Shown here piece by piece: positions 7,686 through 16,223 of a DNA stretch of 64,000 nucleotides. Under the pieces are notes generated by a model. It did no database searches. It had not been told where the DNA came from and saw only the letters and a list, made by a program, of their open reading frames with translations. The position numbers and the translations under genes are program-made. The stretch spans positions 1,333,001-1,397,000 of the forward strand of contig NZ_CP049109.1 of the NCBI RefSeq assembly GCF_011057975.1, in the 5' to 3' direction. Position 1 is the first letter of the stretch. Each line of letters opens with the position of its first letter. This DNA comes from Sphingosinithalassobacter tenebrarum. GTDB taxonomy: Bacteria; Pseudomonadota; Alphaproteobacteria; Sphingomonadales; Sphingomonadaceae.

Positions 7686-9605
7686 GTGCGTATCTTGATC
7701 GTGGATGACGAACAGGCGATGCACGAAAGCTATCGCCAAGTGTTCGGACAGCGCAGCGAAGCCGCCGCGGGCGGCGCGGCGCTTTCCGCAATGGCAGCCG
7801 AGCTGTTCGGCGACGAAGAGCAGGCCGAAGAGCTTTCCGCCCCGCCCGCTCCCGTACAGGAACAGTTCGACTGTGATCATTTCTCGCAGGGCTTGCCCGC
7901 CGTTGATGCGGTTGCGGCCAGCATTGAATCCGGCGAACGCTATGCCGTCGCCTTCATCGACGTGCGCATGCCGCCGGGAATCGACGGCAAGGAAACCGCG
8001 CGTCGCATCCGCGCGATCGATCCCGACATCAATCTGGTTATCGTCACCGGCTATTCCGATTTCTCGCCGCTCGACATCAGCCGCGCCGCCGGACCGGCCG
8101 ACAAGATCTTCTATATCGCCAAGCCGTTTCAGGCTGAGGAAGTGATGCAGACCGCCACGGCGCTTTCTGCACGCTGGCGCGTCGATATCGAGCTGCGCGA
8201 GGCGCGCGCTGCGCTGGCCGAGAAGATCGACCAGCTTGAGGAGCAGAAGCTCGAACTCGCCGCCAATGAATCGAAGGCGGTGCATATGGCCAATCACGAT
8301 TCGCTGACCGAAGCGCCGAACCGGCTCGCTTTCATGCGCGCGCTCACCGAGCATGTTCGCGAGCGGCAGCGCTTTGCAATGGCAATGCTCGACCTCGACC
8401 GGTTCAAACTGGTCAATGACACGTTCGGTCATCTCGCGGGCGATGAGCTGATCCGCATGGTCTATGCGCTGCTGCAGGAAACCGTGCCTCAGGGCGCGGT
8501 GGTCGCGCGGCTGGGGGGCGACGAATTCGCACTGCTCTCGCACGTCACCAGCGAAGACGAGGCGGTGATGTGCTGCGAGCGGGTGATCAAGGCGATTTCC
8601 ACCAGTTTCAAGGTGTTCGGCCATTCGGTGCAGGGCAGTGCCTCGATCGGTATGGTCGTGGCGGACCCGGAAAACGACAAGGACCCGGTGGATCTGATGC
8701 GCCGTGCCGACCTCGCGCTCAACGAATCCAAGCGCGCCGGCCGCGGCGTGGTCCGCGTGTTCGACGAAAGCATGGACGAATCGATTCGCTTCCGCCGCCA
8801 GATCGAAGGTGGCCTGAGCGAAGCCATCGCCAAGGGCGAGCTGAAGATGGTCTATCAGCCGATCATCAGCCGCGATGGACTGGAAATCATCGGATTCGAG
8901 GCGCTGATGCGCTGGAACACCGAGGAATTCGGGCCGATTTCTCCAGCGATGTTCATTCCGATCGCCGAGGAATCCAATCTGATCCACGAACTTGGCGACT
9001 GGGCGATCGACGAGGCGGCGAAGACGCTGCAGCAATGGCCGGGGCAATATGTGTCGGTCAATTTCAGCCCGCGCCAGTTCCGCCGCCAGAATTTCGTCGG
9101 CCATATCATCGAGCGTGTGCAGCATCACGGCATCGCACCCGATCGCATCCAGATCGAAATCACCGAAACGGCGATCTTCGACGATGCCGAGCGTGCCGCC
9201 GAAACGCTGTATCGCCTGCGGCAGATGGGATTCCGCATCGCGCTAGACGATTTCGGCACGGGCTATTCCTCGCTCTACAATATCCGTCGGTTCGCGCTCG
9301 ATTGCCTCAAGATCGATCGCAGCTTTATCGACGGCATGGGCCGCGAGCGCGCCAGTGCCGCGATCGTCCATTCGATCATTCATCTCGGTCGGGCGCTCGG
9401 CCTCGAAGTCGTCGCGGAGGGCGTCGAGACACAGGAGCAACTCGATACGCTGCTGGTTGCCGGTTGCAGCCATTTGCAGGGCTATTTCTTCTCGCGTCCG
9501 GTCGATGCCGACATCGCGTGCGAACTGGCCGAACGCCGCTGGCTCGGCACGCCGCCCGGCGACAATGTCGTCACGCTCGAAGCGGGTAACGGGACAACCG
9601 GCTGA
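7686..9605 (+). CDS. Receiver-GGDEF-EAL response regulator (c-di-GMP turnover)
   Basis: This 639-residue protein starts at GTG 7686 behind GGGGGGAA (7670-7677). The N-terminal receiver has ILIVDDEQ and phosphoacceptor Asp in AFIDVRMPP, but carries an Ala/Glu-rich insertion after the first helix. A coiled linker leads to a GGDEF domain (DRFKLVNDTFGH, then an intact RLGGDEFALL; the RxxD inhibitory site is not seen). The EAL domain follows (FEALMRW, DDFGTGYSSL, AEGVET). Both c-di-GMP synthase and phosphodiesterase signatures are intact, so net direction cannot be read from sequence. Its TGA overlaps the ATG of the downstream sensor kinase, the probable phosphodonor. c-di-GMP control of EPS is the obvious output. 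Confidence 0.92.
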   Translation: MRILIVDDEQAMHESYRQVFGQRSEAAAGGAALSAMAAELFGDEEQAEELSAPPAPVQEQFDCDHFSQGLPAVDAVAASIESGERYAVAFIDVRMPPGIDGKETARRIRAIDPDINLVIVTGYSDFSPLDISRAAGPADKIFYIAKPFQAEEVMQTATALSARWRVDIELREARAALAEKIDQLEEQKLELAANESKAVHMANHDSLTEAPNRLAFMRALTEHVRERQRFAMAMLDLDRFKLVNDTFGHLAGDELIRMVYALLQETVPQGAVVARLGGDEFALLSHVTSEDEAVMCCERVIKAISTSFKVFGHSVQGSASIGMVVADPENDKDPVDLMRRADLALNESKRAGRGVVRVFDESMDESIRFRRQIEGGLSEAIAKGELKMVYQPIISRDGLEIIGFEALMRWNTEEFGPISPAMFIPIAEESNLIHELGDWAIDEAAKTLQQWPGQYVSVNFSPRQFRRQNFVGHIIERVQHHGIAPDRIQIEITETAIFDDAERAAETLYRLRQMGFRIALDDFGTGYSSLYNIRRFALDCLKIDRSFIDGMGRERASAAIVHSIIHLGRALGLEVVAEGVETQEQLDTLLVAGCSHLQGYFFSRPVDADIACELAERRWLGTPPGDNVVTLEAGNGTTG

Positions 9606-11482
9606 TGCCTGGTAAGCAAGGCGCCGTTTTGCGCCGACTGCGCGGTCTGGCTTCCGCCTCGCTGGGCGGAAAGCTCGTGCTGATCCTGACCGGCGTGGGG
9701 CTGGTGGGGTCGATTGCGATCACATTGCTGCTCGCCGCGATCATCACGCCCAGCTTCAACCGGCTCGAAGACAACGCTGTCACCGCGCATGTCGAACGCA
9801 CCCGCGCCGCGCTGGACGAATTCGCCAGCAAGGTCGAGACGGCGGTGCGTGACTATGGCGACTGGAACGCCAGCTACGCCTATATGGCGAATCCGACGCG
9901 CGCATTCGAGGAAGAGTCCTTCTCGACCCTGGCGATGCAGAATCTGAGCGTCAACGGCATGGCCTATGTCCGCAACGATGGGTCCGTCGTCATCGCGCGC
10001 TGGCTCGATCTGGCGAGCGGCAATGACACGCCGGCGATGAAGGTCGCATTGCTCGACCGGATCGGGCAGGTTGATCTTGCGCAAGTCGTCGATGGCGAAG
10101 GTTCGGGAAGCTTCTATCTGCGCTTCGGCGACAGCATCGCCGCCGTCGGCGTGGCGCGCGTACGCCGCAGCGACGGCACCGGCGCGCCGCGCGGTTTCGT
10201 TCTGATGGCACGCACGATCAGTTCGGAGCAATTGAGCACCTTGCTGCAGGTCGAAGCGCGGGTTCGGCTCGACAGCGATCTTGCCGCTGTCGCCATCACG
10301 CCGCGCGACGGCAGGCTCGACATCGCGGTTCCGATTCACGGGCCGGGAGGCGAAACCGTGGCGAGCGCCGGCTATGCCGTGCCGCGCGACATGACGTTGC
10401 TTGGCCAGCGCGTGCTGCTGCTGGCCGCGATCGGCACGACATTGCTGATGCTGGTCGTCCTGATCGTGTTGCGCAAGGTAATCGGGCGGCTGGTGCTGCG
10501 GCCGCTGAAGCGTGTCGAGCGGCATATGGGCGTCGTCCGCCAATCGGGTACACTCGGGTTGCTTCAGGAGAATCCGCGCCACGACGAGATCGGCAGTCTC
10601 GTTACCAGCTTCAATTCGATGCTGCGCCAGCTCAAGGACCTGCGCGAACAGCTCGAAGTGCAGTCGTTCAAGCTCGGTCGTTCCGAAAGCGCCGTCGCGG
10701 TGATGCACAATGTGCGCAATGCGCTCAATCCAATCAGCACGATCATGAGCCAGGGTATGGGCGGTGCCGGCGCTGCTGATCCGGCGATGGTCGAGCGCGC
10801 CTTGTCCGAGCTCGCGCGCGAGGACATTCCAGCCGCGCGCCGCCAGAAGCTGGTCGCCTTCCTTGCCGCGGCGCAGGAATCGGTTGCGGGGGAGCGCGCG
10901 GAGCGCGAGCGGCAGCTGAAGCTGGGCCGCGAGGCATTGCACAACGTACTTGAAATCATCGGCAAGCAGCAGGAGGCGGCGCATGAGCGACCGCAGCTCG
11001 AAACCTGCGATATCTCCGACATCGTGGCCCAGAACGCGACGATCGCGCGCTATTCGAGCGAATGTTCGATTGCGTTCAGCTTTCCGTCGATGCCGCATTG
11101 GGTGATGGGCAATCGGGTGATCCTGAGCCAGGTCGTGGGCAATCTGCTCGGTAATGCAGTCGAAGCGATTTCGGCGACGGGGCGCGACAGCGGGAGCATC
11201 GCCGTGTCGGTGACCGAACAGGACGAACAGGTGCGCGTCGTGATCCGCGACGATGGCGACGGTTTCGATCCTGAAGACGCGCCGACGCTGTTCCAGCGCG
11301 GCTTTTCGACTCGCAAGCACAAGTCGGGCGGGCTGGGGCTGCACTGGTGCGCCAATTCGATGGTCGCGATGGAAGGCAAGCTCGACCTGATCAGCGAAGG
11401 CAAGGGCAGGGGCGCGCGCGCCGTGCTGACACTCAAGGCCGCCACCGGCATGCGCAAGGACGACGCCGAACTCGCTGCCTGA
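9605..11482 (+). CDS. Membrane sensor histidine kinase with CHASE4-like periplasmic domain
   Basis: This 625-residue kinase overlaps the previous stop (TGATG). A first membrane helix (LVLILTGVGLVGSIAITLLL) is followed by a periplasmic domain of about 230 residues with DYGDWNASYAYM, a pattern seen in CHASE4 domains. A second helix around residue 275, a HAMP-like segment and the kinase core follow. The phosphoacceptor region reads VMHNVRNALNPI, a variant of the usual H-box. The ATPase domain has NLLGNAVEAI, DDGDGF and GGLGLHWCANSM. It most likely phosphorylates the receiver-GGDEF-EAL protein encoded just upstream. The ligand is unknown. Confidence 0.9.
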   Translation: MPGKQGAVLRRLRGLASASLGGKLVLILTGVGLVGSIAITLLLAAIITPSFNRLEDNAVTAHVERTRAALDEFASKVETAVRDYGDWNASYAYMANPTRAFEEESFSTLAMQNLSVNGMAYVRNDGSVVIARWLDLASGNDTPAMKVALLDRIGQVDLAQVVDGEGSGSFYLRFGDSIAAVGVARVRRSDGTGAPRGFVLMARTISSEQLSTLLQVEARVRLDSDLAAVAITPRDGRLDIAVPIHGPGGETVASAGYAVPRDMTLLGQRVLLLAAIGTTLLMLVVLIVLRKVIGRLVLRPLKRVERHMGVVRQSGTLGLLQENPRHDEIGSLVTSFNSMLRQLKDLREQLEVQSFKLGRSESAVAVMHNVRNALNPISTIMSQGMGGAGAADPAMVERALSELAREDIPAARRQKLVAFLAAAQESVAGERAERERQLKLGREALHNVLEIIGKQQEAAHERPQLETCDISDIVAQNATIARYSSECSIAFSFPSMPHWVMGNRVILSQVVGNLLGNAVEAISATGRDSGSIAVSVTEQDEQVRVVIRDDGDGFDPEDAPTLFQRGFSTRKHKSGGLGLHWCANSMVAMEGKLDLISEGKGRGARAVLTLKAATGMRKDDAELAA

Positions 11483-12541
11483 TCAGCCTGCCCGTCGCCG
11501 TTCCGGCGCGATCGCGTCGCGGCGACGCAGATAGGGCGCGACCAGATTGTGCGACCGGTAATATTCCTGCCGGTCGGGCGGCAGCGATCCGAAATTGCCG
11601 ATCACCCGGCGGCATTGCGTGCTGCGGCAACCGCAGATCATGTGCCAGTTGGATTCGAACAGCGTCGTCGAATAGTCCCAGGCGATTTCCTCGCCCGCCG
11701 CGATCGGACGGATCGCGATCAGGAAAACGCGATCCTCGACGAACCGCAGCCCGGTATTGGGATCGCAGCTGTGATTGACGAAGTCGTCCAGCCCGCCGGA
11801 AGGGCCCATATAGTGGTCGCGCGTCACCTGGACATACCGGTCGGTGCTGCCATGCGCGAAGCGCGGCACCTGATCGGCGGGCAGCAGCCGCCCGGTAAAT
11901 TCCATCAGCCGCTCGCCTTCGGCAAAGGCGCGGGCGGCGAACACAGCCTTGCCCAGATGGTTTTCATCGACCCGGAACATGTTGCGCCCGGGGCGATGCC
12001 GGTCAAGCACCAGGAACGGACCGCGGCGCAGGCCGAAGCTGCGCATCGGATTGATCGTCGCGAGGCCGATCATGAACCAGACGCCGGCATGGCAGAGCAG
12101 TTCGACGACGATGTAGAGGAGCTCGTCGACGCCCGGGTTCGGCCCGCGCACGGCTACCAGCAGCGTCGCCAGGTCGCCGAACGTCCACAGCCCCCAAGCC
12201 GGCGAACGTTCGCGCGAGGCATCCTGCCAGGCGCTCGCCCAGGTCGGCCAGAAGCTGATCGGCACTGCGGCGACGACCAGAAGATGGGCCCAGAGGGCAT
12301 TGCGAAAGACCAGCCAGACGGCGAGAGCCGAAAGCGATGCCGCGATACAGACCAGTTCGGTGGTTGTGGGCGCAGCCCATTCCGACTGGCGCCAGATACC
12401 CAGGACCACAGCGATGCATGCCAGCGCCGATACCGCGAAGATCCATCCCTGGAGCAGGCCGGGGTTGAGCGCGGCATAGGTTACCGCCTCCATCGCCGTT
12501 CCGACGCTCCAGATCAGCCACGAGGCCCGGTTCGGACGCAC
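11483..12541 (-). CDS. Multi-pass membrane protein fused to a C-terminal SET methyltransferase domain
   Basis: From the GTG at 12541 the protein has 352 residues. Residues 1-165 are hydrophobic with about six predicted membrane helices and a PQ-loop/SWEET-like look (FWPTWASAWQ, WGLWTFGDLATLL). Residues 185-315 form a SET domain: FVNHSCDPN (NHSC 256-259), GEEIAWDYSTT (285-293) and a post-SET cysteine cluster CGCRSTQC (Cys303, 305, 310). SET domains transfer methyl from SAM to protein lysines. The frame stays open upstream to about 12646 and encodes another clear membrane helix (IWFVLAIGFSFAGYAIYLAG). The true start is therefore probably upstream at a non-canonical codon, or was lost by a slip in the G6 run at 12631-12636. 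The gene converges with the CHASE4 kinase gene; its target is unknown. Confidence 0.8.
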   Translation of the reverse strand: MRPNRASWLIWSVGTAMEAVTYAALNPGLLQGWIFAVSALACIAVVLGIWRQSEWAAPTTTELVCIAASLSALAVWLVFRNALWAHLLVVAAVPISFWPTWASAWQDASRERSPAWGLWTFGDLATLLVAVRGPNPGVDELLYIVVELLCHAGVWFMIGLATINPMRSFGLRRGPFLVLDRHRPGRNMFRVDENHLGKAVFAARAFAEGERLMEFTGRLLPADQVPRFAHGSTDRYVQVTRDHYMGPSGGLDDFVNHSCDPNTGLRFVEDRVFLIAIRPIAAGEEIAWDYSTTLFESNWHMICGCRSTQCRRVIGNFGSLPPDRQEYYRSHNLVAPYLRRRDAIAPERRRAG

Positions 12542-12825
12542 GATCTCGCGGCGCAGACCCGCGAGATAGATCGCGTAGCCGGCAAAGCTGAATCCGATAG
12601 CCAGGACGAACCAGATTCCGATGGTAAATTCCCCCCTCGAAACCGGTCATTTACCATGTTTAGATGATTCCGTCTATCGGCGACTCGCGCTGAATCCACG
12701 AGTCGATAGCGAGTCAAGGGAAAGCGAGCGGAGTGCAGGAAACCGGCGTCGCACCGGCGAAAAGCACTGTCGCGCCGGGCGCTGTTTAGCTTTCGCGGCG
12801 TCAGTATTCCTTCTATCCCTCGGTT

Positions 12826-13389
12826 ATGGACGCGCGCATCACGCATCGTCGGCTGGTCTATGACGGCTGGTACAAATTCTATCGGCTCGAAGTGACGATG
12901 CGCGACGGCGCGGTGGTCGAGCGACACTTGCTCGACAATGGTTCGGCGGTGGCGGTGCTGCCCTATGATCCGGTGCGGCGCACGGCCATCCTGATCTCGC
13001 AACCGCGCGCGGCGGTTCTGGCGGCAGGCGAGCCGCCGCTGCTCGAAGCGGTCGCCGGCAATCTTGATACCGCGCAGCCAGCCGAGCGCATCCGCGAGGA
13101 GGCGCGCGAGGAGGCCGGGCTGGAACTGGGCGAACTGGAGCCGGTGGCCAATATCTGGCCGATCGCGCCGGTCTCGACCGAGCGGGTGCAGCTTTATCTG
13201 GCGACCTACTCGCCCGCGCAACGCATCGGTCCCGGTGGCGGGGCACCCGGCGAGAACGAGAATATCGATGTGCACGAAATCACGCTTGATGCGCTGCGCG
13301 GGCAGGTCGAGAGCGGCGCGCTGGCCGATGCCAAGACGCTGGTGCTGGCTCAGGCGCTGATGCTGCGCCACCCGGAGCTGTGGCGCTGA
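12826..13389 (+). CDS. Nudix hydrolase, NudK/ADP-sugar pyrophosphatase type
   Basis: This 187-residue protein begins MDARITHRRLVYDGWYKF and carries a Nudix box GNLDTAQPAERIREEAREEA. The box aligns with the GDP-mannose hydrolase NudK pattern (GLLD...EP...IRKEA.EE.G) rather than with the strict consensus. The Glu normally five residues after the first Gly appears as Gln. Nudix enzymes of this group cleave nucleoside-diphosphate sugars to the sugar phosphate and NMP. Placement next to manA and manC makes GDP-mannose a reasonable substrate, but ADP-ribose is equally possible from sequence alone. It converges with manA ten bases away. Confidence 0.82.
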   Translation: MDARITHRRLVYDGWYKFYRLEVTMRDGAVVERHLLDNGSAVAVLPYDPVRRTAILISQPRAAVLAAGEPPLLEAVAGNLDTAQPAERIREEAREEAGLELGELEPVANIWPIAPVSTERVQLYLATYSPAQRIGPGGGAPGENENIDVHEITLDALRGQVESGALADAKTLVLAQALMLRHPELWR

Positions 13390-13399
13390 CTCGTTCCGG

Positions 13400-14224
13400 C
13401 TAGAGCCGCGTTTCGCCCGGATAGGCGAAGAGCAGGTCGCAGCCCGCCGCCGCGTCGATCTCGCAATCGCCTTCCAGCGTCAGGCATTCGCCCGCGCGGA
13501 AGGCCACACCGTCGACCACGCCGTCGCCAGCCACCGGGATAAGCCAGCCGGTCGTTCCGGCGGGAAGTGCCAGTTTGCGATGTCCGCCGGACCAGCGTTC
13601 GAGCACGAATTTGGGGCCTTCCACCAGGATGGTGCGATCGTCGGCCACGCGCCCCGGCATGGGGTGCGGCACGAAGGGCACCGGATCGGATACCGCGACG
13701 CCTTCATCGAGATGCAGCTCGCGCGGGCGGCCGTAATCGTAGAGCCGATAGGTGGTTTCGCTGTTCTGCTGCACTTCGATCAACGTGATTCCCGCGCCGA
13801 TGGCATGGATGGTGCCCGATGCGGAATAGAAGAAGTCGCCTGCCTTGACCGGTTTCCAGTCGAGCAGATGTTCGATCGAACCATCGAGCGCCGCGGAGCG
13901 AAGTGTTTCCCGGTCGGTCGGTTCCTTCATGCCCAGCGCAATCGTGGAATCGGCCTCGGCGTCCAGGATGATCCAGCATTCGTCCTTGCCGCGCGGCAGT
14001 CCGCGCGTCCGCGCCTGCGCGTCATTCGGATGGACCTGGACCGACAGCTTCTCGCTGGTGAACAGATATTTGATCAGCAGGTCCGGGGCGGCATTGCCGG
14101 GCGTCTGAAACCAGATTTCGCCGATCGGTTCGCCATCGGCGGCGGGATCGGCAAAGCCCTGCCACAAATGCATGCGCCCCCAGGGCTTTTCGACGCGGTG
14201 CGTGGCGAGCAAGGTGGCGGTCAT
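13400..14224 (-). CDS. manA: Mannose-6-phosphate isomerase, class I
   Basis: This 274-residue cupin enzyme interconverts fructose-6-P and mannose-6-P, the first step to GDP-mannose. Zinc-site motifs are present in order: VQVHPNDAQA, KDECWIIL and ASGTIHAIGAG. It is shorter than the enterobacterial enzyme, matching the compact form common in alphaproteobacteria. The gene lies 22 bases after manC on the same strand, making a two-gene manC-manA operon that feeds the GDP-mannose and GDP-fucose genes 19 kb to the right. Confidence 0.93.
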   Translation of the reverse strand: MTATLLATHRVEKPWGRMHLWQGFADPAADGEPIGEIWFQTPGNAAPDLLIKYLFTSEKLSVQVHPNDAQARTRGLPRGKDECWIILDAEADSTIALGMKEPTDRETLRSAALDGSIEHLLDWKPVKAGDFFYSASGTIHAIGAGITLIEVQQNSETTYRLYDYGRPRELHLDEGVAVSDPVPFVPHPMPGRVADDRTILVEGPKFVLERWSGGHRKLALPAGTTGWLIPVAGDGVVDGVAFRAGECLTLEGDCEIDAAAGCDLLFAYPGETRL

Positions 14225-14246
14225 GGGCTGGCTTTCTCGATTGGCT

Positions 14247-15290
14247 CTAGCGTTTCATCGCTTCCAGAAGCTTTTTCACTTCCTGACTGCGGCCGCGTGG
14301 GACGATCAGGATATCGTCTCCGCTTGCGACGATGGTCAGGTCCGAAATGCCGAGCGCCGCGATGCGCTTACCGGCATCGGCGCGTATCTGGCAGTCCCTC
14401 ACATCGATCGCGACGATCTCGCCGCGGCAGACATTGCCGCTCGCGTCGCATTCGCTGATTGCGTTCAGGGCATCCCAGCTGCCGACATCGCTCCACCCCA
14501 TCGCGACGGGCACGACGGCGACATTGTCCGCTTTCTCCATCACCGCATAGTCTATCGAATCTGCCGGGCAGGCGGCAAAGCATTCGGCCTCGGGATAGAT
14601 GCGTACGCCTTCGCGCCGCGCACCGTCCATCGCGGCGCGGCAGGCCGCCAGCATTTCGGGCGCGAATTCGGCGAGCGCTGTCAGATAGGCGTCGGCGCGG
14701 AACAGGAAGATGCCGCCGTTCCAGGCATAGCCGCCCTCGGCCAACATCGATTCCGCCGTCGCCTGGTCGGGTTTTTCGACAAAGCGCGCGACGCGATGCA
14801 CTCCCGCGCTCATCTCCTCGCCGATCTGAATATAGCCATAGCCGGTTTCGGGGGCTTCGGGGCGAATACCGAAGGTGACGAGGCATCCCCGCTCGACGAG
14901 CGGCATCGCGGCGCTGATGGCTGCATGAAAGGCCGGCACGTCGAGGATCACATGATCCGAGGGCATCACCAGCAGTGCCTCGCTCGGCTCCGCGGCAAGC
15001 GCGGCGAGCGCGATCGCGGGTGCGGTGTTGCGGCCGACCGGTTCCAGCAGAATGGCATCGGCTGCGGTCTGTGCTGCAATGAGCTGCGCTTCGACCTGTT
15101 CGGCATGCGCGGCATTTGCGACCACGATCGGCGGCGCGAAGCTTTCACCGAGCGCACGACCGGCGGTCATCTGCAGCATCGTATGCGGGCCGGTCAGCGC
15201 CAGGAGCTGTTTGGGTTTTTCGGGGCGTGACATCGGCCAGAGCCGGGTCCCCGAGCCGCCGGAAAGGATTACCGAACGGATTCTGGTCAT
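14247..15290 (-). CDS. manC: Mannose-1-phosphate guanylyltransferase
   Basis: This 347-residue nucleotidyltransferase makes GDP-mannose from GTP and mannose-1-P. It begins with the signature LSGGSGTRLWPMSRPEKPKQ and shows MPSDHVI, FVEKP and GYAWNGGIFLF, all typical of the family. It lacks the C-terminal isomerase domain of bifunctional AlgA/ManC enzymes, and a separate manA follows 22 bases downstream. No phosphomannomutase gene is seen in the window, so that step must be encoded elsewhere. Confidence 0.94.
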   Translation of the reverse strand: MTRIRSVILSGGSGTRLWPMSRPEKPKQLLALTGPHTMLQMTAGRALGESFAPPIVVANAAHAEQVEAQLIAAQTAADAILLEPVGRNTAPAIALAALAAEPSEALLVMPSDHVILDVPAFHAAISAAMPLVERGCLVTFGIRPEAPETGYGYIQIGEEMSAGVHRVARFVEKPDQATAESMLAEGGYAWNGGIFLFRADAYLTALAEFAPEMLAACRAAMDGARREGVRIYPEAECFAACPADSIDYAVMEKADNVAVVPVAMGWSDVGSWDALNAISECDASGNVCRGEIVAIDVRDCQIRADAGKRIAALGISDLTIVASGDDILIVPRGRSQEVKKLLEAMKR

Positions 15291-15406
15291 TCTGTCCGCA
15301 ACTCCCCTTCGGCAGGTCCCGACCCGTGAAGTTTCGCTCTAACCCGAATCTCCTCGCGGACGAAAGGGATTAGACGAGCAAAGCACGCCTTCCGCGCAGC
15401 TTTTCC

Positions 15407-16186
15407 TCAGACGAGCAGCTTGATTCCCGCGAAAGCCAGAATCAGCGCCAGCAACGGGCGGACGACTGCCTCCGGGACGATCAGGCTGAGGCGCGACCCG
15501 AGGATGATCCCCGGGATCGATCCGATCAGCAGCATGGCCAGCAGGCCGAAATCCACGGTGCCGATCATCAGGTGGATCAACCCGCCGATAAGTGCCAGCG
15601 GCACGGCATGCGCGATGTCCGTTCCAACCAGCTTCGAAAGCGAAAGCCGGCGCGGATAGAGCACCAGCAGGAATGTGGCGCCGAGCGCGCCCGCACCGAC
15701 CGATGTCAGCGTTACCAGCGTTCCGAGGATGACGCCGCACAAGATCGTTGCAAGGCTCTTGAGTGCGGGAAAGGCGCGGTGCGAACGGATCGACAGGGCC
15801 ATTGCCCGCCTTGCCAGTGGCGCACGAAAGAAAGTGAACGCCGCCGTGACCACCAGGACGATGCCGAGCGCTGTAGCGAGCGACGCACCGCCATGCGTTT
15901 GCGCGCCGCGCCACCAGATCACGAAACCGGTGAGAATCGCGGCCGGGATCGATCCGATCGCGAGCAGGCCGACAATGCCGAAATCGACATTCTGCTGGCG
16001 ATGGTGGACGGTGCCGCCCACTGCCTTGGTAATCGCGGCGAACCACAGATCGGTGCCGATCGCCGTGGCCGGCGCAACGCCGAACAACAGGATCAGCAGC
16101 GGCGACATGAGGCTGCCGCCGCCGACACCCGTCATGCCGACGATGATTCCCACGAGCAGGCCGGCAAGCCCGTTCAGCCAGTCCAA
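15407..16186 (-). CDS. TSUP-family membrane permease (sulfite exporter TauE/SafE-like)
   Basis: This 259-residue integral membrane protein has about eight helices in two halves, each starting with a glycine-rich hairpin (GIIVGMTGVGGGSLMSPLL; LGTLVTLTSVGAGALGA), the hallmark of TSUP transporters. A TTG start at 16186 follows GAGGAC. It lies 37 bases after cysQ on the same strand, at the end of the sulfate assimilation run. Export or import of sulfite, sulfate or a related sulfur anion is the likely role. The family also moves other organic anions, so the substrate is inferred from context. Confidence 0.85.
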   Translation of the reverse strand: MDWLNGLAGLLVGIIVGMTGVGGGSLMSPLLILLFGVAPATAIGTDLWFAAITKAVGGTVHHRQQNVDFGIVGLLAIGSIPAAILTGFVIWWRGAQTHGGASLATALGIVLVVTAAFTFFRAPLARRAMALSIRSHRAFPALKSLATILCGVILGTLVTLTSVGAGALGATFLLVLYPRRLSLSKLVGTDIAHAVPLALIGGLIHLMIGTVDFGLLAMLLIGSIPGIILGSRLSLIVPEAVVRPLLALILAFAGIKLLV

Positions 16187-16223
16187 CAGCCAGTCCTCAG
16201 CTACTTACCCTACCGGATTCCGC

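Noticed and set aside
9482-11344. Long minus-strand open frame opposite the CHASE4-like kinase
   Set aside because: It mirrors the sense gene, with no start signal and no recognisable protein family.
12700-12800. Possible riboswitch before the Nudix gene
   Set aside because: The GAAACCGGCGTCGCACCGG stretch recalls part of a cobalamin element, but no B12 box or surrounding architecture is present.
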